This document shows positions 9,543 through 19,664 of a DNA stretch of 64,000 bases, in pieces. The notes below the pieces were generated by a model. It made no database searches and was not told the origin of the DNA. It was given only the letters and a program-made list of their open reading frames with translations. Numbering within the stretch: position 1 is the stretch's first letter; every line of letters begins with the position of its first letter. The stretch is taken from assembly GCF_040869045.1 (NCBI RefSeq), contig NC_090319.1:226586490-226650489 (forward strand), in the 5' to 3' direction. A program made the position numbers and the translations under genes. The DNA is from Eurosta solidaginis. Lineage: Eukaryota > Arthropoda > Insecta > Diptera > Tephritidae.

Positions 9543-9966
9543 AAATAAAAAATAGGTACACAAGTTCTCAAAGATCTAATATTTGCATTAACGCCAGAAG
9601 TTATGCATGTGACAAATGTCGACAAAAATTAAAAAAAAAAAACAAAAAAATCTTCATAAATATCATGACGATCCCATCTGGGAAGGCCACCCAGAAAATC
9701 GCATGACACATAGATCTAATAAAAATATTGCTGGATAATATGAAAAATGGTATAAGAAAAGATATGAAACATTTTTTTTTGCATCCACTGTACCCATTGG
9801 TTTAATCACTTATCGCTAGATAAATACTTCTTGATCTAGCAGCAACTGAATTTATCCAATCTACTGTATATCATACGCTCAAAGATCCCGCTCTTTAGAA
9901 CAATGTCAATTTTCAGCCAATGATGACTGTAACCATCATCCTATTCTATACGCTTTAATCTTTTAT
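9543..9966. other. LTR-element internal region, decayed
   Basis: No assignable frame. Copies 2 and 4 lack the part from about 9815 to 10285. Confidence 0.5.
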
Positions 9967-10419
9967 ATGGTAAGCCCATTGTACAATTATAAGGCTTACG
10001 ATAAAGAAATTAAATATAGGTTACAAATAGCACGGGATAGAGCCTTTAAATTAGTAAAAGAGGCTAAAGAAAAACAAAAGATTAGTTATGATAAAAATAT
10101 TCACTATAAGGAAATAAATATAGGAGATGTAGTGTTAGTAAAAAATGAATCAGGATAATAGATATAAAGGGCCTATAACGATGAAAACAACAATTTTACA
10201 TTAATTCCCTATAAGGTAGAAGAACTCGACGAAAATAATAATTTTACTCTAATACCCTATAAAGAAGAAAATACTAATAATAAAAATAATGACACTTTAA
10301 TCCCATCTAGAATAGGAAATGAGGATAAGCAAAAATTTCTCAGAAACATAGAGAATAGCAATATCATAAATAATAAGAAAATAAAAATACAAAAAAATAG
10401 AATTAAATTAGTAGAATAA
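9967..10419 (+). pseudogene. Integrase C-terminal remnant of the LTR element
   Basis: 9967-10158 encodes 63 residues with the pattern of a gypsy integrase tail: PLYNYKAYDKEIKYRLQ, then YDKNIHYKEINIGDVVLVKN. After a stop and indels a GPY/F-like RYKGPI is visible in another frame. The frame then reopens with a duplicated DENNNFTLIPYK and runs to TAA 10417-10419, close to the HKNRLK end typical of mdg1/412 Pol. The catalytic core and reverse transcriptase are missing, so it is not functional. The first ATG is arbitrary. Confidence 0.7.
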
Positions 10420-10511
10420 GAAAATATTCAACCTACAAACATAAAATACAAAAGTAGAATTAATTTATAAAAATAGAATGCTCATGCATTCTCCAAATGC
10501 ATAAGCATTCT

Positions 10512-10524
10512 GAAAAAAGGGAGA
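10512..10524 (+). other. Polypurine tract, LTR copy 1
   Basis: GAAAAAAGGGAGA lies immediately upstream of the 3' LTR, the expected primer for plus-strand synthesis. The same tract precedes the 3' LTRs of copies 2 and 3 (44972-44984, 47167-47179). A variant with more A residues precedes that of copy 4. Confidence 0.8.
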
Positions 10525-10969
10525 TGTAGTGTAAACAGCCAACAATTTAATCCAAAATATTTAAATCAGTGTAATATGCTACCCTGCTACAAAAATAGTC
10601 TAAATGTTCATCAACACATAAATATGCATTTGATAATTAATGCTGACATAGCCACTAAAACAGGTGTGTACAACACAGAACCAAATAAATTTGAATTCCA
10701 GCAAATTTGCAAGATTTGCATTTCCCATAGAAGTCGCAGCTCAACACAGATGTGTAGGTACATATTTTGTGTCGAGTTGTATGTAGGTATGTAAGTATGT
10801 ATGCGTAAGGTAGATATGCATGTGGGTATGTATGCTTAAATTTAAATATGTACGTAAGAATATGTTTATAATAATTTAATATAAATAAGCTGAAATATTT
10901 GAATAAAGAGACATTCGGAATTCACTCATCAACGTCACAACTCTTTTTATTACATTTTAACGTTTTATA
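10525..10969 (+). repeat. 3' LTR of copy 1
   Basis: 445 bp from TGTAGTG to TTTTATA. It contains TATAAATA (10880-10887) and AATAAA (10902-10907), a plausible promoter and poly(A) pair, and several TATGTA repeats. Followed by the CACT target copy. Confidence 0.9.
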
Positions 10970-11314
10970 CACTTTCGAACGGCTCTACGCATAAACTTCG
11001 TTCTGCTGCTGACTCGGTTTTAGAAAAAATGGTGTTGCCAGATGTCTGATTTTTTTTAGTGATTGGCAACAGCTGAATTTCTTAAAAAAACATAAATAAA
11101 TTCTAAATGAATAGCCGAAACAATGGGGTTGCTATCTATCTTAGCGTACATTTTGTAGTATTAGCCGTGATTGCTACAAGTACCCTACCTTATCTATATA
11201 AATCAAAATGAGTTTTGACATGTTTGTTAGCGAATCACTTTCGAACGGCTCTACGCATAAACTTCGTTCTACTGCTGTTTTCTTATGCTCTACTTGAACT
11301 CGGTTTTAGAAAAA
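10970..11314. repeat. 290-bp satellite, segment 2
   Basis: Just over one monomer. The first piece has a small deletion (CTGCTGCTGACTCGG). It ends in the A-run after GGTTTTAG, where array A begins. Confidence 0.92.
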
Positions 11315-11535
11315 AGCTTTCAAAAGCGCGCCTAAAAATCATATCCACACCATTAGGAATAAACTACATACAGAGTGTATGTGCCTACATGGTGATCAAA
11401 AGGAATATAAACAGAAAGGCAACTCTTAGAGACCAATTGTACAGCGAACAACGGGACATTCATATAGCTTAGCAGCTAAAGGCTTGCACTGATATGAATG
11501 TTGGAGATTCGAGTTCACCGCTCAGCTCCCGAAAA

Positions 11536-11576
11536 GCTAGCTGATGAAGAAGTGAAATTCAGAAACATGTCCTAGT
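11536..11576 (+). ncRNA. Hammerhead ribozyme-like motif A1
   Basis: Type I layout. Stem I strand GCTAG (11536-11540) pairs with CTAGT (11572-11576), five pairs including one GU. CTGATGA (11541-11547) is the first core strand. GAA and TTC form a 3-bp stem II with loop GTGAAA, closed by an A-A pair instead of the usual G-C. GAAA (11562-11565) is the second core strand. ACATGT gives a 2-bp stem III. GTC (11569-11571) is an allowed cleavage triplet. Animal hammerheads in satellites and retrozymes often have such short stem III. Activity is untested. Confidence 0.5.
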
Positions 11577-11968
11577 AACCATCGCCGTTGTAAACTTACA
11601 ATTTTTCTCTAATATCAATTACAAAAACCATTGTATAAAGCAATATGAGCAAAGCTCGCTAATTAAATACATATGATCATATTGATATAATAGTAACAGC
11701 GGAAGTATTAAAAACAAATACTGTAAAAATCCGAACAAATGTTACTAAGCTTTCAAAAGCGCGCCTAAAAATCATATCCACACCATTAGGAACAAACTAC
11801 ATACAGAGTGTATGTGCCTAAATGGTGATCAAAAGGAATATAAACAAAAAGGCAACTCTTAGATACCCATTGTACAGCGAACAACGGGACATTCATATGG
11901 CTTACAAGCGAAAGGCTTGCACTGATATGAATGTTGGAGATTCGAGTTCAACGCTCAGCTCCCGAAAA

Positions 11969-12009
11969 GCTAGCTGATGAAGAAGTGAAATTCAGAAACA
12001 TGTCCTAGT
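11969..12009 (+). ncRNA. Hammerhead ribozyme-like motif A2
   Basis: Identical core, stems and GTC triplet to motif A1. Confidence 0.5.
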
Positions 12010-12402
12010 AACCATCGCCGTTTGTAAACTTACAATTTTTCTCTAACATCAATTACAAAAACCATTGTATAAAGCAATATGAGCAAAGCTCGCTAATTAA
12101 ATACATATGATCATATTGGTATAATAGTAACAGCTTAAGTATTAAAAACAAATACTGTAAAAATCCGAACAAATGTTACTAAGCTTTCAAAAGCGCGCCT
12201 AAAAATCATATCCACACCATTAGGAATAAACTACATACAGAGTGTATGTGCCTACATGGTGATCAAAAGGAATATAAACAAAAAGGCAACTCTTAGAGAC
12301 CAATTGTACAGCGAACAACGGGAAATTCATATGGCTTAGCAGCTAAAGGCTTGCACTGATATGAATGTTGGAGATTCGAGTTCAACGCTCAGCTCCCGAA
12401 AA

Positions 12403-12443
12403 GCTAGCTGATGAAGAAGTGAAATTCAGAAACATATCCTAGT
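12403..12443 (+). ncRNA. Hammerhead ribozyme-like motif A3
   Basis: As A1, but ACATAT replaces ACATGT. This breaks one stem III pair and makes the triplet ATC, which is still allowed by the NUH rule. Confidence 0.42.
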
Positions 12444-12836
12444 AACTATCGCCGTTTGTAAACTTACAATTTTTCTCTAATATCAATTACAAAAACCATT
12501 GTATAAAGCAATATGAACAAAGCTCGCTACTTAAATACATATGATCATATTGATATAATAGTAACAACGGAAGTATTAAAAACAAATACTGTAAAAATCC
12601 GAACAAATGTTACTAAGCTTTCAAAAGCGCGCCTAAAAAGCATATCCACGCCATTAGGAATAAATTACAAACAGAGTGTATGTGCCTACATGGTGATCAA
12701 AAGGAGTATAAACAAAAAGGCAACTCTTAGAGACCAATTGTACAGCGAACAACGGGACATTCATATGGCTTAGCAGCTAAAGGCTTGCACTGATATGAAT
12801 GTTGGAGATTCGAGTTCAACGCTCAGCTCCCGAAAA

Positions 12837-12877
12837 GCTAGCTGACGAAGAAGTGAAATTCAGAAACATGTCCTAGT
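12837..12877 (+). ncRNA. Hammerhead ribozyme-like motif A4
   Basis: As A1, with CTGACGA in the core. Position 7 of the core is variable in known hammerheads, so this change is tolerated. Confidence 0.48.
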
Positions 12878-12929
12878 AACCATCGCCGTTTGTAAACTTA
12901 CAATTTTTCTCTAATATCAATTACAAAAA

Positions 12930-15900
12930 TAAATAAATTCTAAATGAATAGCCGAAACAATGGAGTTGCTCTCTATCTTAGCGTACATTTTGTAGTATTA
13001 GCCGTGATTGCTACAAGTACTTTGCCTTATCTATATAGATAAAAATGATTTTTGACATGTTTGTAAGCGAATCACTTTCGAACGGCTCTACGCATAAACT
13101 TCGTTCTACTGCTGTTTTTTTATGCTTTACTTGAACATATTAGAAAAAAAAATTGGTCTTGCCAGATGTCTGATATTTTTTTTAATGATTGGCAACGGCT
13201 GAATTTCTTAAAAAAAACATAAATAAATTCTAAATGAATAGCCGAAACAATGGGGTTGCTATCTATCTTAGCGTACATTTTGTAGTATTAGCCGTGACTG
13301 CTACAAGTAATTTGCCTTATTTATATAAATAAAAATGAGTTTTGACATATTTGTAAGCCAATCACTTTCCAAAGGCTCTCCGCATAAACTTCGTTCTACT
13401 GCTGTTTTCTTATGCTCTACTTGAACTTAGTTTTAGGAAAAAAATGGTGTTGCCTGATGTCTGATTTTTTTTTTTTATGATTTGCAACGGCTGAATTTCT
13501 TAAAAAAAACATAAATAAATTCTAAATGAATAGCCGAAACAATGGGGTTGCTATCTATCTTAGCGTACATTTTGTAGTATTAGCCGTGACTGCTACAAGT
13601 AATTTGCCTTATTTATATAAATAAAAATGAGTTTTGACATGTTTGTAAGCAAATCACTTTCGAACGGCTCCACGCATAAACTTCGTTCTACTGCTGTTTT
13701 CTTATGCTCTACTTGAACTTATTAGAAAAAAAAATTGGTCTTGCCAGATGTCTGATATTTTTTGTAATGATTGGCAACGGCTGAATTTCTTAAAAAAAAC
13801 ATAAATAAATTCTAAATGAATAGCCGAAACAATGGGGTTGCTATCTATCTTAGCGTACATTTTGTAGGATTAGCCGTGATTGCTACAAGTACTTTGCCTC
13901 ATCTATATAAATAAAAATGAGTTTTGACATGTTTGCAAGCGAACACTTTCGAACGTGTCTACGCATAAACTTCGTTATACTGCTGTTTTCTTATGCTCTC
14001 CTTGAACTTAGTTTTAGGAAAAACAATGGTGTTGCCTGATGTCTGATTTGTTTTTTCATGATTTGCAACGGCTGAATTTCTTAAAAAAAACATAAATAAA
14101 TTCTAAATGAATAGCCGAAACAATGGGGTTGCTATCTATCTTAGCGTACATTTTGAAGTATTAGCCGTGACTGCTACAAGTAATTTGCCTTATTTATATA
14201 AATAAAAATGAGTTTTGACATGTTTGTAAGCAAATCACTTTCGAACGGCTCCACGCATAAACTTCGTTCTACTGCTGTTTTTTTATGCTCTACTTGAACT
14301 TATTAGAAAAAAAATTGGTCTTGCCAGATGTCTGATATTTTTTGTAATGATTGGCAACGGCTGAATTTCTTAAAAAAAACATAATTAAATTCTAAATGAA
14401 TAGCCGAAACAATGGGGTTGATATCTATCTTAGCGTACATTTTGTAGTATTAGCCGTGATTGCTACAAGTACTTTGCCTCATCTATATAAATAAAAATGA
14501 GTTTTGACATGTTTGTAAGCGAATCACTTTCGAACGGCTCTACGCATATCCTTCGTTCTACTGATGTTTTCTTACACCCTACTTTAACTCGGTTTTATAA
14601 AAAAAACATAATTAAATTCTAAATGAATAGCCGAAACAATGGGGTTGATATCTATCTTAGCGTACATTTTGTAGTATTAGCCGTGATTGCTACAAGTACT
14701 TTGCCTTATCTATATAAATAAAAATGAGTTTTGAGATGTTTGTAAGCGAATCACCTTCGAACGGCTCTACGTATAAACTTCGTTCTACTGCTGTTTTCTT
14801 ATGCTCTACTTGATCTCGGCTTTAGAAAAAAAAAATTGGTGTTGCCAGATATCTGATTTTTTTTAATGATTTGCAACGGCTGTATTTCTTAAAAAAACAT
14901 AAATAAATTCTAAATGAATAGCCGAAACAATGGGGTTGCTATCTATCTTAGCGTATATTTTGTAGTATTAGCCGTGACTGCTACAAGTAATTTGCCTTAT
15001 TTATATAAATAAAAATGAGTTTTGACATGTTTGTAAGCAAATCACTTTCGAACGGCTCCACGCATAAACTTCGTTCTACTGCTGTTTTTTTATGCTCTAC
15101 TTGAACTTATTAGAAAAAAAGATTGGTCTTGCCAGATGTCTGATATTTTTTGTAATGATTGGCAACGGCTGAATTTCTTAAAAAAAACATAAATAAATTC
15201 TAAATGAATAGCCGAAACAATGGGGTTGCTATCTATCTTAGCGTACATTTTGTAGTACTAGCCGTGATTGCTACAAGTACTTTGCCTTATCTATATAAAT
15301 AAAAATGAGTTTTGACATGTTTGTAAGCCAATCACTTTCCAAAGGCTCTACGCATAAGCTTCGTTCTAGTGCTGTTTTCTTATGCTCTACTTGAACTCGG
15401 TTTTAGAAATAAAAATTGCTGTTGCCAGATATCTGATTTTTTTTTTTTAATGATTGGCAACGGCTGAATTTCTTAAAAAAACAAACAAATTCTAAATGAA
15501 TAGCCGAAACAATGGGGTTGCTATCTATCTTAGCGTACATTTTGTTTTATTAGCCGTGATTGCTACAAGTACTTTGCCTTATCTATATAAATAAAAATGA
15601 GTTTTGAGATGTTTGTAAGCGAATCACCTTCGAACGGCTCTACGTATAAACTTAGTTCTACTGCTGTTTTCTTATGCTCTACTTGATCTCGGCTTTAGAA
15701 AAAAAAAATTGGTGTTGCCAGATATCTGATTTTTTTTAATGATTTGCAACGGCTGTATTTCTTAAAAAAACATAAATAAATTCTAAATGAATAGCCGAAA
15801 TAATGGGGTACATTTTGTAGTATTTGCCGTGATTGCTACAAGTACTTTGCCTTATCTATATAAATAAAAATGAGTTTTGACATGTTTGTAAGCCAATCAC

Positions 15901-16162
15901 TTTCCAAAGCCTCTACGCATAAGCTTCGTTCTAGTGCTGTATTCTTATGCTCTACTTGAACCTGGTTTTATAAAAAAAAATGGTGTTGCCAGATGTCTGA
16001 TTTTTTTTTTAATGATTTCTAACGGTTGAATTTCTCAAAAAAAAAAACGTAAATAAATTCTAAATGAATAGCCGAAACAATGGGGTTGATATCTATCTTA
16101 GCGTACATTTTGTAGTATTAGCCGTGATTGCTACAAGTACTTTGCCTCATCTATATAAATAA
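12930..16162. repeat. 290-bp satellite, segment 3
   Basis: About eleven monomers. The stretch from about 14390 recurs from about 16060 onward with a period near 1668 bp once the element at 16163 is removed. One monomer near 15805 lacks 17 bp between GGGGT and TACATTTTG. No gene seen. Confidence 0.94.
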
Positions 16163-16262
16163 CAAGTAAGGAAGGCTAAGTTCGGGTGTAACCGAACATA
16201 ACATACTCAGTTGAGAGCTATGGAGACAAAATAAGGAAAATCAATCTGGGGTAACCCTGGAA

Positions 16263-18290
16263 TGTGGTTGTATAACATGTGTATCAAATGAAAGGTATTA
16301 AAGAGTATTTTAAGAGAGAGTAGGCCATAGTTCTATGGATGAACGCCATTTAGGGATATCGCCATAAAGGTAGACAGGGCTGACTCTAGAATTTGTTTGT
16401 ACGATATGGGTATCAAATGAAAGGTGTTACTGAGCATTTTAAGAGGGAGTGGGCCTTAGGTCTATCGGTGGACGCCTTTTCGAGATGTCCCCATTAAGGT
16501 GGACCAGGGGTGATTCTATAATGTGTTTGTACGATATGGGTATCAAATGAAAGCTGTTAATGAGTATTTTGAAAAGGAGTGATCCTTAGTTCCATAGGTG
16601 GACGCCGTTTCGAGATATCGCCATAAAGGTGGACCAGGGGTGTCTGTACGCTATGTGCATCAAACGAAAGGTGTTACTGAGCATTTTAAGAGGGAGTGTG
16701 CATTAGGTCTATAGGTGGACGCCCTTTCGAGATATCGCCATTAGGGTGGGCCAGGGGTGACTCTAGAATGTTTGTACGATATGGGTATCAAACGAAAGGT
16801 GTTACTGAGCATTTTAAGAGGGAGTGGGCATTAGGTCTATAGGTGGATGCCTTTTCGAGATATCGCCATTAGGGTGGGCCAGGGGTGACTCTAGAATGTG
16901 TTTGTACGATATGGGTATCAAATGAAAGGTGGTAATGAGTATTTTAAAAGGGAGTAATCCTTAGTTCTATAGGTGGACGCCTTTTCGAGATATCGCCATA
17001 AAGCTGGACCAAGGGTGACTCTAGAATGTTTGTATGGTATGGGTATCAAACGAAAGGTGTTACTGAGCATTTTAAGAGGGAGTGGGCATTAGGTTTATAG
17101 GTGGACGCCTTTTCGAGATATCGCCATTAGGGTGGGCCAGGGTGACTCTAGAATGTGTTTGTACGATATGGGTATCAAATGAAAGGTGGTAATGAGTATT
17201 TTAAAAGGGAGTAATCCTTAGTTCTATAGGTGGACGCCTTTTCGAGATATCGCCATTAGGGTGGGCCAGGTGTGACTCTAGAATGTTTGTACGATATGGG
17301 TATCAAACGAAAGGTGTTACTGAGCATTTTAAGAGGGAGTGGGCATTAGGTCTATAGGTGGACGCCTTTTCGAGATATCGCCATTAGGGTGGGACAGGGG
17401 TGACTCTAGAATGTTTGTACGATATGGGCATCAAACGAAAGGTGTTACTGAGCATTTTAAGAGGGAGTGGATATTAGGTCTATAGGTGGACGCCTTTTCG
17501 AGATATCGCCATTAGGGTGTGCCAGGGGTGACTCTAGAATGTTTGTACGATATGGGTATCAAACGAAAGGTGTTACTGAGCATTTTAAGAGGGAGTTGAC
17601 ATTAGGTCTATAGGTGGACGCCTTTTCGAGATATCGCCATTAGGGTGGGCCAGGGTGACTCTAGAATGTGTTTGTACGATATGGGTATCAAATGAAAGGT
17701 GGTAATGAGTATTTTAAAAGGGAGTAATCCTTAGTTCTATAGGTGGACGCCTTTTCGAAATATCGCCATTAGGGTGGGCCAGGTGTGACTCTAGAATGTT
17801 TGTACGATATGGGTATCAAACGAAAGCTGTTACTGAGCATTTTAAGAGGGAGTGGGCATTAGGTCTATAGGTGGACGCCTTTTCGAGATATCGCCATTAG
17901 GGTGGGCCAGGGGTGACTCTAGAATGTTTGTACGATATGGGTATCAAACGAAAGGTGTTACTGAGCATTTTAAGAGGGAGTGGACACTTGGTCTATAGGT
18001 GGACGCCTTTTCGAGATATCGCCATTAGGGTGGGCCAGGGGTGACTCTAGAATGTTTGTACGATATGGGTATCAAACGAAAGGTGTTACTGAGCATTTTA
18101 AGAGGGAGGGGGCATTAGGTCTATAGGTGGACGCCTTTTCGAGATATCGCCATTAGGGTGGGACAGGGGTGACTCTGGTATGTTTTTGTACGATATGGAT
18201 ATCAAATTAAAGGTATTAATGAGGGTTTTAAAAGCGAGTGGCCCTTAGATGTATATGTGAAGGCGTTCTCGCGATATCGACCAAAATGTG
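16263..18290. repeat. 128-bp minisatellite inside the DINE-1-like element
   Basis: About sixteen tandem units marked by ATATGGGTATCAAA and CGCCTTTTCGAGATATCGCC. Two unit types alternate irregularly: one with CGAAAGGTGTTACTGAGC and one with TGAAAGGTGGTAATGAGT. The first two units and the last one are the most divergent, as expected for an array homogenised from its centre. Confidence 0.92.
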
Positions 18291-19465
18291 GACCAGGTGA
18301 TCCAGAAAATCATCTGTCGGGTACTGCTAATTTATTTATATATGCAATACCACTAACAGTATTCCTGCCAAGATTCCAAGGGCTGTTGATTTCGCCTTGT
18401 AGAACTTTTTCATTTTCTTCTACTTAATGTGGTAGGTGTCACACCCATTTTACAAAGGTTTTTCCAAAGTTATATTTTGCGTCAATAAACCAATCCAGTT
18501 ACCATGTTTCATCCCTTTTTTCGTGTTTGGTATAGAATTATGGCATTTTTTTCATTTTTCGTAATTTTCGATATCGATAAAGTGGGCGTGGTTATGGTCA
18601 GATTTCGCCCATTTTTTATACCAAGAAAAAGTGAGCTCAAGTAAGTACGTGGGCTAAGTTTAGTAAAGATATATCGGATTTTGCTCAAGTTATTGTGTTA
18701 ATGGCCGAGCAGAAGGACAGACGGTGGACTGTGTATAAAAACTGGGCGTGGCTTCCACCGATTTCGCCCATTTTCACAGAGAACAGTTACCGCTATAGAA
18801 TCTATGCTCCTACCAAATTTGAGAAGGATTGGTAAATTTTTGTTCGACTTATGGCAATAAAAGTATTCTAGACAAACTAAATGAAAATGGGCGGAGCCAC
18901 GCCCATTTTAAAATTTTCTTTTATTTTTGTATTTTGTTGCATCATATCATTACTGGAGTTGAATTTTGACTTAATTTACTTATATACATTAAAGATATTA
19001 AATTTTTTGTTAAAATTTGAATTTAAAAAAAATTTTTTTTAAAAAGTGGGCGTGCTCATCATCCAATTTTGCTAATTTTTATTCAGCACATATATAGTAG
19101 TAGTAGTAACGCTCCTGCCAAATTTCATCATGATATCTTCAACGACTGCCAAATTACAGCTTGCAAAACTTTTAAATTACCTTCTTGTAAAAGTGGGCGG
19201 TGCCACGCCCATTGTCCAAAATCTTACTAATTTTCTATTCTGCGTCATAAGTTCAACCCATCTACCAAGTTTCGTCGCTTTATCTGTCTTTTGTAATGAG
19301 TTATCGCACTTTTTCGGTTTTTCGAAATTTTCGATATCGAAAAAGTGGGCGTGGTTATAGTCCGATATCGTTCATTTTAAATAGCGATCTGAGATGAGTG
19401 CTGAGGAACCTACATACCAAATTTCATCAAGATACCTCAAAATTTACTCAAGTTATCGTGTTAAC

Positions 19466-19525
19466 GGACGGACGGACGGACGGACGGACGGACGGACGGA
19501 CGGACGGACGGACGGACGGACGGAC
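19466..19525. repeat. (GGAC)15 microsatellite
   Basis: Sixty bases of perfect GGAC repeats, followed by ATGGCTC. The position next to ATGGCT is typical of INE-1-like elements. Confidence 0.97.
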
Positions 19526-19664
19526 ATGGCTCAATCAAATTTTTTTCCGATCCTGATTATTTTGATATATGGAAGTCTATATCTATCTCGATTCCTTTAT
19601 ATATGTACAACCAACCGTTATCCAATCAAACTTAATATACTCTGTGAGCTCTGCTCAACTGAGT

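Larger units (their letters stand above)
1685..10969 (+). mobile_element. LTR retrotransposon copy 1 (Ty3/gypsy, mdg1/412-like, defective), interrupted by an LOA element
   Basis: This is an LTR element inserted in the satellite between AATCACT and TTCGAACGG, with CACT duplicated on both sides (1681-1684 and 10970-10973). The LTRs begin TGTAGTG and end TTTTATA. A TGGCG primer-site-like sequence follows the 5' LTR directly, and a purine tract precedes the 3' LTR. After removing the nested LOA element and one target copy, the element is about 3.66 kb with about 2.77 kb between the LTRs, far short of an autonomous gypsy element of 7 kb or more. Only an integrase C-terminal remnant and possible gag fragments remain. 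A reverse transcriptase is absent. The mdg1/412 assignment rests on the TGTAG terminus, the 4-bp target duplication and the integrase tail, and is from family knowledge. Confidence 0.85.
11315..12929 (+). repeat. 434-bp repeat array A (four units, hammerhead-like)
   Basis: Units start at 11315, 11748, 12182 and 12616 with AGCTTTCAAAAGCGCGCC. A body of about 314 bp (to AATTACAAAA) is joined by a linker of about 120 bp (CCATTGTATAAAGC to GTTACTA). The array begins and ends with a body, so it reads body-linker three times and then body. Each body has a perfect ACATAC/GTATGT hairpin, tRNA-like boxes and a hammerhead-like motif. The open frames in it (11215-11472, 12513-12773) are not open across units and look fortuitous. 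Confidence 0.9.
16163..19664 (-). mobile_element. DINE-1/INE-1-like (Helentron-derived) non-autonomous element
   Basis: 3502 bp inserted in CTATATAAATAAAAATGAG of a satellite monomer; ATAA is present on both sides, either a small duplication or microhomology. Read on the minus strand, it begins with ACTCAGTTGAGC. A copy of that sequence in the same sense, ACTCAGTTGAG, lies subterminally at the plus-strand 5' end near 16206, giving an inverted repeat. It then carries CATGTCCGTCC next to a (GTCC)n tract, as in INE-1. A core minisatellite and several copies of a GTGGGCGTGG-like motif follow. No transposase, RepHel or other protein is encoded. The class call rests on architecture and memory of INE-1, so an unrelated foldback element is possible. 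Confidence 0.6.

Noticed and set aside
11541..11576. Hammerhead fold using the first GAAA after CTGATGA
   Set aside because: Stem III cannot form in that register; the second GAAA gives a consistent fold.
11215..11600. A tRNA gene in the 434-bp repeat
   Set aside because: A and B box-like sequences exist but no acceptor stem can be formed.
12513..12773. 86-codon frame in the 434-bp repeat (also 85 codons at 11215-11472)
   Set aside because: Stops interrupt the same frame in sister units, and the first frame begins in unrelated satellite sequence.
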